Source: Paraphysomonas bandaiensis (lineage: Eukaryota; Chrysophyceae). Taken from it: 61,295 bases of DNA. The position numbers and the translations under genes were made by a program. Below the pieces are notes generated by a model that made no database searches, was not told the DNA's origin, and saw only the letters and a program-made list of their open reading frames with translations. Shown here in pieces: positions 33,605 through 44,571 of this stretch (position 1 is the first letter of the stretch; each line of letters opens with the position of its first letter). The DNA is taken from contig CBFFRP010000262.1 of the NCBI GenBank assembly GCA_965644295.1, forward strand, positions 1-61,295. Direction: 5' to 3'.

Positions 33605-35488
33605 ATGTCTATATATGTGATTTCGATTGAAGAAGTTGCCACTGGTAACCATGTAAGTTATCTAGAGCTCATCATCGACAAGAAGCTGGCCGGTATATTA
33701 GATACTGTACTCGATAAAGAGTCGCGTGCTTTACTTATCGCCACTCCTGATGATCAGTGTACTTATAGTGCAATCAATATCCATAAATCAACAACTCTAG
33801 AAGTTATTAGTGGATTGCGAAATAACGGGTGGACTTGGGCCAGCACATGTGCTCACACCCGCGAAGGCTGTAATATTCAACGCTTTTTCTTCGAAAAAAC
33901 TATGAACCTGCCTCCGGCCAAAAATTCTTCATTGGCCCCTAAAGATAGTGACACCGCCACCCCAGATGTGCCTTCCAATTTAGTCCAACCTAAGATTTCA
34001 TCGGATACTGCGGCACCACCACGACACAAAAGAGCTAGTATAACTTCTGGCAAATCAACGTCAACCGTATTCAAGCAGCTGGCGGAGCGAAGGAAGGAAA
34101 AAAGTACTAATTCGAACCACCCACTGGAGACTGTTGAAGAACCCCGTCAAGCAGCTGCGGGAAATGGAGATACTTTACCTCAACATACTGCATCCCCTTC
34201 TTCTGTTAAGTCGTCTGTAGATTGTGCTTCCAAGGATGATCCTGGATCGGGAGGAGTTAGTGGTATCGCCAGTAGGATTGAGGGAAACATTAAGTTTATG
34301 CAGCATCCCCCGGCAAAGTTTACGCCATCTGGTATGCACTTATCAATTTCTCTCGGATTCTGGTGTTACATTTGTCTGCTGTGTAGGCTCTGGCAGTGGT
34401 GACGGTAACCCTGGTCCTCCTCTTGAATCGCCAACACTAGTGGGTCTTACTAAATCCCGTCCTGTGACAGAGCGCCGTCGCCGTCCGACCGATAACGAAA
34501 GGCACTCTCTTCACCTGGCCAGTATGAAGAGACCTCTAGTACAATCTGCTTCCTTTGAAGAATATGACCCTAGTCAGAGATCCTCAGAGTGTGAGTAGCA
34601 ATATTTGTTCTATTAACTGATTATTTATCTATTTTTTTAGCGGCCAAGGACGCTTTGAAAGAAAGTAAGCATCTGATAGATCTTGTTGCTCCACTTCATT
34701 CTCCACAATCGGAACCCATTGGTAGTACCAGTACCACCAATGATCCTCCTCCTCCTCCTCCACCTGTCCGTAGTACTTCTCCTGCTCCAGCCCCACGGAA
34801 GACCACGGCCACCAATCCGTTAGCTTTAATGGCTTCCCGCCCCCCTCCACCCGCCCCTCCGAATAAGCCAGAAAACAAATCAGATCCTAGAGTTCCACCA
34901 ACAGCCCCGCCACCTGTACCATCGGAACCTCCTCCAGGTCCACCGCAGAATGTACCGGCGGGGGATGTGCTGCAGCCCCCGCAGAGAAGACGTAGTGGAA
35001 GTGGAGTCGCGCCACCCCCTCCTTCAATTCGTCCTCCTCCACCTCCTGCCCCGCCTGCTCGCCTTCGTACCTCCACTTCTCCTTCTCCCCCTTCACCTTC
35101 GCCCGACTTGGGAAGCACAAATGGGAATCCCTCAGAAGGACGACCACTGTCCCTTCAGCATGAACATCCGTTGAGTCCTGATACGAAGTCTAAGAACGCA
35201 GCATACTTTAAGCAAATGAAGGAGGTAAATAATTAAGTAGACATTATTTCTTCCTGAGATATGTATTGTTATCTGAAGGAGGAAGAAAAGAAGGCGAGAG
35301 ATCAGCTCGACAAACTAACTCCTGAGGAGCGAGAGGCGCGGATTGCTGAAGAAGAAGCTGCCAAAATGCACGAGAACAGCAAAGTGAGTCATTTCTCAAA
35401 GCTTGGAAAGACGTTTTCTCAAACGTCTAAAGTCTTGTCTGGTGGGCGTGGAGGACGTGGTGGAAGAGGAATTGGAGGTAGAAAATAA
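33605..35488 (+). CDS. Proline-rich protein with RGG tail, four exons
   Basis: A 574-residue protein from exons 33605-34331, 34387-34590, 34641-35224 and 35279-35488, with introns of 50-55 nt and phases kept. Residues 1-95 look like a compact folded domain (SIYVISIEEVATGNHVSYLE; RNNGWTWAST) that I cannot name; it could be an EVH1/WH1- or ADF-like module. Next come Ser/Thr-rich disordered parts, then a long polyproline region (PPPPPPPV, PPPPAPPNKPE, PPPPPAPPARL) typical of profilin/SH3 ligands. A charged coiled coil (LDKLTPEEREARIAEEEAA) and a final FSKLGKTFSQ with GGRGGRGGRGIGGRK end the protein. This order suggests an actin-cytoskeleton adaptor, by analogy only. Confidence 0.75.
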
Positions 35489-36344
35489 ATCAAATGAAGG
35501 TCGCCATCCTTTAATTTTTGTTGTTATTATCATATCTCCCTGTTTCATGGATGTGGCAGGGATTTGATTTATGCTTGTAAATAAAGTAGATATCACCCAT
35601 TTAAAAATATTTCTTCTGGGCTTCAATAGCATTGATTACACTAAAACTCTTCACTATAATATATAATAATGTCTGATTATTTAGCAATAGGCATGTAAGT
35701 ATTAAAACTAAACAGAGGTCTAGCACAGAGGTTGAAATCTAAGATGTAGGTGTTTGGGTTGTGAGGTAACGCCAGATGCCAGTGAGTGGGGGTTGGGCTG
35801 GTGGATCCTGGGTACTATGTGGAGCCGAGCTTGAGTCTACTTGTGACCCCAAGTAACCTCAGTACCTGGTACGGACTCTTCACTTAATGATAATGGCACA
35901 CGCTCCTCAAACTCCTTTGTAGTTGCAGTATTCATGTATTCAATATTTCTGTTGCAGCATGTTGGTAGTAGAATACGATCTGCCAAGCTAAATTGATAGT
36001 TTGAAATCAGTTGTATACAAAATATACAAAGAGCAATTTACAGTTTATACTCTTCAGAAACAAGACTGATATGAAATGTGATGTGCGATAGCAGGAACAT
36101 TGCAAGAGGTATTGATGGCTACAGTAGTACCAAAAAGTGGCTACCGATTCTCCTGCATGATTCCCACTTGTTTAGCTGCACTGACTATAGAGTATGCGAA
36201 CTTAGTAGAATTAGTTGAAAATTTACTACAAACGATGCAGCAGTTATCTCAGACAAAAGACTATTCCTTTCGACATCCATCGGGCGGTAGGGGCGTAAAT
36301 TTTACATAAAAACATTTACTTATTTAAAATTTCACCCACAAATT
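35489..36344. other. Intergenic region with repeat fragments
   Basis: 35660-35730 is a short R3-like piece (ATTTAGCAATAGGC, GTCTAGCACAGAG). 35735-35870 resembles the G/T-skewed fragment at 17575-17870. A 69-codon frame at 36100-36309 has no recognisable motif. Confidence 0.45.
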
Positions 36345-36668
36345 CTATAAATCACGAGCAATGCTCACCGACTGGTCACGTTCAATAGACTTCACATACT
36401 CGTGAGAACGCAAGTACTGCAGTGCTTCGTCAGATGGATTCTGTACGGTTATCATCTTCAAATTTAACATTTCTGCAGCAATGTCAGCTGAAAACAATGG
36501 CTGGTTGGTGTCGACATGTCTGCTCTTGATATCTTCAATGAGGGATCTAGTATGCTCCGCCTTCAAGCTGCGATGCAACACAATGATATACGTCTGGTCC
36601 TCTTGGTCACTCACAGAGCTCATAGGCGAAAGCATTGCAACAAAGAGGACAATAATACCTAAGTGCAT
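36345..36668 (-). CDS. Secreted stand-alone I9 (subtilisin propeptide-like) inhibitor
   Basis: A 107-residue single-exon protein from the ATG of MHLGIIVLFVAML. A hydrophobic signal peptide ends near residue 17 (SPMSSVSDQED). The mature part has QTYIIVLHRSLKAEH, MITVQNPSDEALQYLRSHE and YVKSIERDQSVSIA, the strand-helix-strand pattern of the peptidase inhibitor I9 fold. There is no protease domain after it. Similar stand-alone I9 proteins inhibit or chaperone subtilisin-like proteases. The frame is open upstream to an earlier Met at 36737, but that extension lacks a signal peptide and lies in promoter-like sequence. Confidence 0.7.
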   Translation of the reverse strand: MHLGIIVLFVAMLSPMSSVSDQEDQTYIIVLHRSLKAEHTRSLIEDIKSRHVDTNQPLFSADIAAEMLNLKMITVQNPSDEALQYLRSHEYVKSIERDQSVSIARDL

Positions 36669-37088
36669 GGAGCCGATACGAGTAAAGGAGAGCGCAGTGC
36701 TATGATGAACCACTCTGCCCGGAGCTATACGACACACACGTGAGAGCGAGCTGCAGTGTGTTACATAGATACGCGCTCTGTAGTAGTTTATGTATTCCAG
36801 TTCCTACTGTACAGGTCAGTATTTCACAGTGCAGGAGTGTATACAGCAGCTGTGTACTGCAGCAGAGTGTAGCACAGTACTTCGTGATAGTAGCTTTCAT
36901 GTACACTGCAGCCTACAGCGCAGCACCCTGTGAGTTAACTTCCTGCACGATCCACCACTCGGAGGGAGCCTCATTAATAGCTACCACTCACTGACAGTGA
37001 CTGCTAATTAATCCGCCCAACTGTACAACACCGAAACAGGTGAAATATAATTAAACTGTGAATGGTTTTGATGTGATCCTGTGCGGTA
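36669..37088. promoter_or_regulatory. Shared divergent promoter region, I9 inhibitor / LRR protein
   Basis: 420 bp between outward-facing starts. 36780-36910 is rich in CTGTACAG, GTGTATACAGCAGCTG and CTGCAGCAGAG words, similar to the 33225-33420 region. No open frame is convincing. Confidence 0.5.
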
Positions 37089-40000
37089 ATGGCGAGTGAC
37101 AAGCCTCTATCGGGTCCTGTGGATGGAACCAGCAGTCTGTCCTCATTCGAGTGCCATGAGATATCACGCCTCTACAAGCACTTGACTCGAGTCAGGTATG
37201 TGTGCTTACAGCGCAGGGAGGGTGCTGAGAGTGTGTGTGCAGGGGAGGGACGGGCTTGTCTCCTGCTAAGCTAAATGTTGTGACTGAGACTCTCGACAAA
37301 CTACAAGACAAAGTGGGAAAGATTAGAAGTGTGGTTATCAAACCATCTGATGAGGCCACGCTTCACGGTGAGAGAATTATTTCGTCTTTTTATTTTAAAG
37401 TTTGTTGGTATCAGTGTTTTCTCTATGTGCTTTTTTTTCCTTGCGTGAGTTGGTACTCTTCCAATGCCCCCCTTCCACAATAGAGAGCTTTTATGATTTA
37501 AGAGATAAACTGAGAAGAATCGAAATAGTCAACTCCGGAATTCCAGACCTTTGTAAACTCATGGCCCCTTTAAAACGGAAAAAGCTCGCCGGGTTTAAAC
37601 CAATGATACTCAGTGGTGAGTCACCGGGCGTAAAAGCGTCACACATTTGGAGTCAACTTACTTTTTTACGAATGAGAAACTGTGGTATTACAAGACTAGA
37701 TGCTTCTCTTCATTTCATACCCTACCTAGAGCATTTTGACATTAGCCGCAATGATATTTCCTACCTGATTCACCTTCAGGACTGCCACAACTTGAAGGTG
37801 GTAAATGCTTCACACAACCGAATAGCAGTATTATCGAACCTTGGGTGGGTGGTAGGTGGCCTACGGCAGCTGAACCTTGCACACAACTGGATTGAGAGCT
37901 TAGATGGGATTGACAAACTCTCTCACCTAGAGAAACTAGACCTATCATTTAATCGCATTGGCGATGTGCATGAGGCCCTTGTGCTCGCCAAGTTGAAGCA
38001 GTTAAGGGAGGTATCACTAGCAGGCAATGCGATCGCTACCCAACCCAACTACCGGTTGCATGTTTTCTCGCAACTTCTACATGAATGTTCTCTTGACGGA
38101 AGGCCACTACCTCTGCTGGATGGATGTGCAATATCCCCGAGAGAGTCGTATACTATAAAGTAAGCAGGCTTTGTACAGGAAAATGTATATGTTTTATATC
38201 TACCAACCATGCGTGGTATATATTTTTACTCTGCATGTAGCACCCAACTTGCCTGTAAGAATGCTTAATTGACTTCTCCTTGCGTATTATACACAGGGCA
38301 TCTATTTTTTTACCACCAGAGACAGCTACTGGTGATACGGGAGAGGAGTCTCTGGAGGGCGTAGGACGACCGCGCGGAGTACTTATTGGAGGAAGTATGG
38401 TACGAGGCGATGATATACCCATTCACGAGCTGGACAAAATATTTGAAGCGGAGGGTGCTAGGTTTAGAGATGGAGGTCAATCAGATGACTCACCTATACA
38501 GCAGCTTCAGGGAGATGAGATCGGCACTCAGAACCAAATGCACTTCACCTCTCCAACATCTCGCACCACTGGAGGCAGACTCCCAGGAATGAAGAAACGT
38601 ACCCGTGGAGTACGCATAGCGGTGATATCAGATGAGGATGAAAGCACTACAGCTGTGGACATTTCTTCCGCACTGGACGCCATGCATAAGATTGGGGTGA
38701 ACAGCCCTGTAGGGAGGCGGGGAAGTTGGGGACGCAATGGGGGAGTGGTGTTGTCGTCAGCACAATCATCGGCAGACTTCACGCATTCACCGACAGCGAT
38801 ACGTTGTGTGGCGAGTGACAATATAGATTTGGATTCTATAACAAGCCCCTTGAGTGCGTTATCTGCCCTCTCACCTGAGCCTCCTAGGGTTCACACCCCC
38901 ACAGCTACTGGCACAGATGACTCGAGCACGGACCCAGGAGGACGTAGCAATGACGCAGACGAGTGGGCTCGTGATCGCGAACGCCGTGCTAAGCGTCGTC
39001 TTGATATTCTGAGCAAGTTTGACGAGCGACAGAGTGCCTTATCTCGCTCAACATCTTCTCAACATGCAGGTGATGTATTGGAGAATAGTTCGGGACATAG
39101 TTTCGCACAGCGCTCTCCCAGCCGAGATTCAGCGGAGCGAGTGAATGCTTGTGAACCTGTGGAAGATGCGCAAGTAGGCGCAACACATGGTACGAATAAA
39201 GAAGAAGTTCAGTCAGAAGATGACCAGGCCACATCAGAAGTTATCTGTTTGACTACGAATATGCATCCTAGTCAACCTGACTCTGGAGATGTTGACGATA
39301 CTGGTAAACTCGACCTGGCTGGTACTGCCTCAACTGAAGTGGAAGTCAATTTGTTAGATGAGGAACATGACGATTCACTTGAAGATACTGTTGTTCCCGT
39401 CACTCATAATGCGATAGCGGAAAATGTTGACCTTCATCACAGCATTGTAGATGAGGAAACTGTCGATCAAGACACTGCCCAGATCTGTACACCTAGTACA
39501 AGTGTGCTTCCGACTGACAATTCTGTACATGCTGATGCTTTAAATAAACCTACGGACGGAGAGATTGATGTTGATACTTCTGAATTGCGTCATGAAATTG
39601 CATCTCAATCTTCAGACTCCACTATTCCCCCTATTACCCAGGATGTGGATTCAGCATCTGTCTGTCGGCCTCGTCCTGACCGCCCCAGTGCTCTCCAAGA
39701 TACAACTCGCACAGCTTCTCCTCCTGTTTCTCCAACTCGACGATCCGGGATCCCCGTTCCTGTACGCAAAAGCAGATGGGGAAGGAACCAAGCTACATTT
39801 TTAGCTTCAGACAAACCAAACTCCCCGTCTGCGGAAGGAGCCACACCACGAGGTAGCCCGATCAAGGGGGAGGGCACATCCACTGTGTCTCGGCCTCCAA
39901 TTGTGCCAGTGCGGCCGGGTTATTTGCATCAACAGCCGGCTATTCACCGGGCTGAATCTGCCACATCCAGCCAGATGTCTTCCTCTCCGGGATCTGCCGG

Positions 40001-41379
40001 TATTGACACTCTTCCGACCAACTCAAGTAGTGGTTCCAGAGATCATGGTGCTTTCAATCCCATAGCTCATCTGCCCCGTATGGCTAGTGTAGATGGGACT
40101 GAAATATCTTCTGTTTATTCAGGCGATGATCCGCTCGGCTTTTCTTCCAACATGAATGCTGATGTTATGCGGAACTATTCATCGCACAAAAGGGCGACGG
40201 AGGAGGAAGCAGCACGGTTCGCAGCTGCAACCCGCAGCGGAATGAAATCTCCTGTTCCGTCCTACACCGGCTCTGTGGATTTAGAACATCTCTCTGTGAG
40301 TGATAACCTCGAGTCATACTTTAATGAGCAAGTGTTTGGCCACGGTAGACCCTCCGGTGATGCTCCCTACATGCGGTATGAATTCACAACGGACCCCCGA
40401 CATTGTTCATCTCCTCGGGGAGACAATGAGGTGTATGTAGACCGCCCACTGAAACCAGAGAGGATAGTGGGCTTCTACAGAGAACAATGTGTGGAATTCG
40501 GTACTGCGGACCGAAGAGATCGAAATATAGATGGAGATGTACCGGGCCCCGAGCCAATGGTCTTTGTGCTGACAGATATTAATTTTTACGTGGTGCTTGA
40601 TAATTTTTCTAGTGTCCAGAAATTTGCAGACGCCCCGCTTCCAGTGCTGAGACGTGTGCATCCGCTGGAGACACTCAGGTTATATATGCATCGTTATTAT
40701 TGGCTACTGTTATGTTGACTTGCATTTGTCTTTGGTGACTAGGTCTTGTACACTTTACTTTGGTTTTCAGCGTTGCTCGTTGGAGTTCTGTGACGATGAC
40801 ATGGATTATATGACGAGGAATAGGCGGAGCAATGATACACCAACTTCGGCATCCTATATCATCATAACTAGGGATAAATCAAGAACACATCCAATTATTA
40901 CTGCCGCCCCGCAACATGCAAATGCTTTGAGGCTTGCGCGGGAGCCTCCGTTGAGCAAAGTATATCTTCAGAACAAGGATGCACAGCTTCTAGATGCGGT
41001 GTCGGATATGGTACATAGTGTCGGTGGTGACGAGTCTGATATTGTACACTACCAGATGCTCTATCAGATATGGAAGCAGAAACCTGGTATAGCTGTTCCA
41101 AGGACGTTCATCATCACTCCTAGAATGTTTCTGCTCTGCGACGAAGATGTATCTAGCAGAGATGTTATAATAAAACTTGTAGATAGTGTGATGATTAAGG
41201 ATATTCATAAGGTTCGACCGGAAGATGATCCTCTAAAACTGTCGCTTATTATGAAACCTGCTGGAATGTCTTTCTCAAAGAGAAAATGGCGAATGCTTGC
41301 AGATACAAGTATGACGATGTCTCGTGTACTAGACGAAATACGCAAAGCTCTGGCGGAGGGGGGAGGCGTTGATGTATAG
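37089..41379 (+). CDS. Large LRR protein resembling STK11IP (LIP1), five exons
   Basis: A 1308-residue protein from exons 37089-37195, 37243-37367, 37484-38159, 38297-40678 and 40743-41379. Introns are 47, 116, 137 and 64 nt and all phases match. The N-terminal ~300 residues carry about five SDS22-type leucine-rich repeats (LEHFDISRNDISYL, LKVVNASHNRIAVL, LRQLNLAHNWIESL, LEKLDLSFNRI). A disordered acidic/Ser-rich middle of about 650 residues follows. The C-terminal ~300 residues have PH-like strands (MVFVLTDINFYVVLDN; VPRTFIITPRMFLLCDED) matching the layout of STK11IP, an LKB1-binding and lysosome-associated protein in animals. The resemblance is architectural. The last splice acceptor was chosen as CTAG at 40739-40742 because the next AG shifts the frame into a stop. 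Confidence 0.82.
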
Positions 41380-41802
41380 TAAGTTTCTTTCGTTGTTCAG
41401 GAACTCGTGAATCGGTCGTTTGTAATAATTTAGTGATGTACGATAACCGCGTTTGCACGAATGTTTAATTAAATAGATACCAAAGTAACTATATTACCAG
41501 TTCTTGGACTATCCACTGAAGTAGGTCGTAAGTTGTGTATACTGTACACGTGCGTTTTCTCTGAAATAGTGTCGATTCATCAACGAGATGTTTCCAGGTC
41601 TTTACTTTCCGTTGAAATCATAAGTGCTTGTGTAATAACCAGCTATGAGCTCTGTATTGTATATGCTTATTCTTGTACATATATATTATATGTTCGAAAT
41701 GATATAAATATTTTTATTGACCTTTTATGAATCATGACTACTGACTACTGAATAATATTATGATATGATAGGCTTACTATTAATATATGAGTTGATATAA
41801 CA
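41380..41802. other. 3' flank of the LRR gene, AT-rich
   Basis: No gene or repeat recognised; short open frames only. Confidence 0.4.
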
Positions 41803-42335
41803 GCATTCATTCCGATGACACAGCGGTCCTCAATAATTTCTGGTACTCTACTGAGCGATAATCGGATCGGTTCATCCCTAAAACTACCCTTAAAGCACCA
41901 TGCGTACTTAGTCAGAATCACAAAGTCCTTTAATCTCATCTTTGCTTGTAGGGCTTTTTGAACAGTGTAACGTTGTCTCTTTTCAATAGGATATCTTTTT
42001 TGTATCCTTATCCAACTTCAATTCATCATTAGCCTTTATGGTCAAGGAAGGATCCTTTACCTCTCTCGTCCGCGGAATAGCTGTAGGTAAAGCCTTGATC
42101 ATCTGACGCATTGCTCTAGACGATTTCAATTCCATGCATAGAGTGAGCCAGTAGGACTCTCCTACTTGTCGCAAATATTTGCTATAATCCTAAGTGTCCA
42201 GTGCTCTAACATAGGCCGTTATATATCACTAAGAACGCATGGTGTTTTAAGTGTAGTCACAAGGATGAACTGCTCCGATTATCGCTCAATAGAGTACAGA
42301 ATAAGGGGACAGTCATGATGCGTCTGAATATGTAT
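41803..42335. repeat. Foldback inverted repeat
   Basis: 41842-41915 and 42226-42297 are inverted copies, about 85% alike over ~73 bp (CGATTATCGCTCA[A/G]TAGAGTAC on one arm). Weaker similarity extends outward to about 41803 and 42335. The ~310-bp centre has small minus-strand open frames of no known family. The structure resembles a foldback transposon or a hairpin-forming RNA source. Confidence 0.7.
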
Positions 42336-42644
42336 ACTGGATGCGTTGGGTACAGTTTTCTCAATGAACAAATGGCTAAACAGATTAGAGATTGGGACGC
42401 CCCAGATGTCAAAATCCCTATGTCATTTATGCAGTTATATTATGATCTGAAAGAGTTAATCAAACACAATACCCCTGACAGACAAACACCTCAGGTGATG
42501 GATGAAGCGATGCGCCCAGGTCATGGATAAAGAGGCTACTTGGGGCTCATTTCTAATAGCAGTCTATGATAAGAAGATAGCAAAAATAGAGAGAACCAAA
42601 CTCGATACTCCCTGGAGTGAAAGCTCATATGGAAGAGCTCATAG

Positions 42645-43150
42645 TATATTGAAAGTCTTATTATTAGCAATAGGCGTTAAAAACCTGCACCAACTTAGTA
42701 GCTAGTTGAATGCTAGACAAACTAGTTAGACCTCTACCTGTAACTAATCAGTACACACTTTTTTATCCTACTATTAAACTCTACGGAAGCTGCTTGTGCG
42801 TCGCCGCAAGCACCAAGGTGAAACCACTTCAGCTCCGAGTTCTTAAGGTAAACATGCCGGATGCTTGACTTCAGCAGGCAGCTTAATACCCCAGTTACCC
42901 TTCAGGTGGGTCCATTCCCGGATCTCTGTTTATTCGTCAAGGCCCAAAGACGTCTACACAAGTGACACTTAATGGTGTCCCTTGTACCACACAAGCATCG
43001 GCTATGAGTGGGCAGAAGAATATCTGCTGAATATGTTTGCGGCTCATGTTTCTTCCCCAGAGAGTATCTCTCCGGTACTTATCCCCCAGAACACCACGAA
43101 AAGGTGCGAGTCCGTCTTTGTTGAGGGCTCATAGTATAAAATAACCGGAT
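42645..43150 (+). repeat. R3 interspersed repeat, longest copy
   Basis: The most complete R3 copy. It runs from TTATTAGCAATAGGCGTTAA through a 6-bp-stem hairpin (TGCTTG...CAAGCA, 42791-42812) to GACTTCAGCAGGCAGC, CTGTTTATTCG and CTCCGGTACTTATCCCCCAG. Inverted partial copies lie at 47630-47830 and 49019-49260, and the first ~180 bp recur inverted in the tandem repeat at 24426-24620 and 25237-25430. Confidence 0.8.
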
Positions 43151-44043
43151 AGTTATTGCTTATTACACCTATGAGATGAAAATAATAATGTATAGGAAAT
43201 AAACAAAAAATTACCAGAATTATATTTTGCCTCTGTTTCATGACACGAAACCAGCTGTATGAACTGGAAACGACATCATGTTAACTGATATGTACTTTGA
43301 TAGTTATGTGAGGATGAAATTTATCATATATGCTCTAAGTGCATTGAAGACACCACAAATACGTGAAGTCAATTCACGACCTGTTTCAGTATCCAGTAAA
43401 ACTGAGTTAGCTTGCCATGGTTGATGTAGATGAAATATACTGTAGTTTCGAATTGTATACAATGAATAGAAGTGTGTGTAGTTGTGATGAAGATGCCAGA
43501 AAAGCTATAGTCCTAGATATTATTTGTATGTTTAAAGTCGACTATAAATCCATGACTATAAAATGAAGTCTATGCAAAATATACATATAGCACTAGGGAG
43601 TGTAGACAACACTGTTTGATTAGATGTATGATATCTTTATAAAATTTCTATGTTCTGTATATTGTACATTGCCTCATATTGCGTAGCTGTCACTATATTC
43701 TTTAAATATTTGAACATATTTGTAATCGATGAATTGAACTATACATCAGTCCCTCCATAACTATTAGTACATAATAGATATACTCTGATACGAACACTAT
43801 ACTATGAGGCATTGGCGTTTCCCCTTCTACACTATAGCTCAGAAGGATAACACACTAAGTGGTGAATGGAACTCCATAAACCACCTTCTCCTACTGCCTC
43901 ATGCAACTCAATGCCTTTCAAAGGTGTATCTCACTGTCAGTTATCTGGGCGAGTATCTTCAGATGCAAGCAGGGTGCTGATAAAATATCTCTGTAACTGT
44001 CACTTCATACGGAATACCGGACTACAGCTCTACGCAATGGTAG
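43151..44043. other. AT-rich intergenic stretch
   Basis: No convincing gene or RNA seen before the minisatellite. Confidence 0.4.
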
Positions 44044-44404
44044 ATGTATCCCCCCGTATGCTCTGTATGGTGTGTGGTGTATCCCGTATGCTGTATGGTG
44101 TATCCCGTATGGTGTGTGGTGTATCCCGTATGGTGTGTGGTGTATCCCGTATGCTGTATGGTGTATCCCGTATGGTGTGTGGTGTATCCCGTATGGTGTG
44201 TGGTGTATCCCGTATGCTGTATGGTGTATCCCGTATGGTGTGTGGTGTATCCCGTATGGTGTGTGGTGTATCCCGTATGGTGTGTGGTGTATCCCGTATG
44301 GTGTGTGGTGTATCCCGTATGGTGTATGGGGTATCCCGTATGGTGTGTGGTGTATCCCGTATGGTGTATGGGGTATCCCGTATGGTGTATGGTGTGCCGT
44401 ACAG
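44044..44404. repeat. 21-bp minisatellite upstream of the histidine kinase
   Basis: About sixteen tandem copies of a 21-bp unit (GTGTGTGGTGTATCCCGTAT plus one G) with two recurring variants (CTGTATGG and GTGTATGGG in place of GTGTGTGG). The unit length is a multiple of three, so all frames stay open and give artefactual repeat proteins. The array ends ~170 bp before the kinase ATG. Confidence 0.93.
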
Positions 44405-44571
44405 TGTAGTGTGGGGGAGCGGGAAGATGCCTGTAAACGTCAGTGCGGACTAATTCGTTCATATCATTCGAAAACGTCACGTGAGGTGCTGCGGCTCATC
44501 ACACGCCGCATGTCGTTAACTATATAGAGACTGTACGCCCGATGGTTGAGGGTTAGCACGAGCAGATAGAG

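Noticed and set aside
34696-35118. Gly-rich 140-codon antisense frame
   Set aside because: Shadow of the polyproline coding region on the other strand.
41983-42705. Small open frames around the foldback repeat
   Set aside because: Lie in repeat DNA and show no recognisable protein family; may be decayed transposon coding sequence but not supportable.
44072-44400. Possible CRISPR-like array
   Set aside because: The units are contiguous without unique spacers; it is a minisatellite in a eukaryotic genome.
44022-44527. Open frames on both strands with heptapeptide repeats
   Set aside because: The 21-bp minisatellite unit is a multiple of three, so frames stay open; no non-repeat domain.
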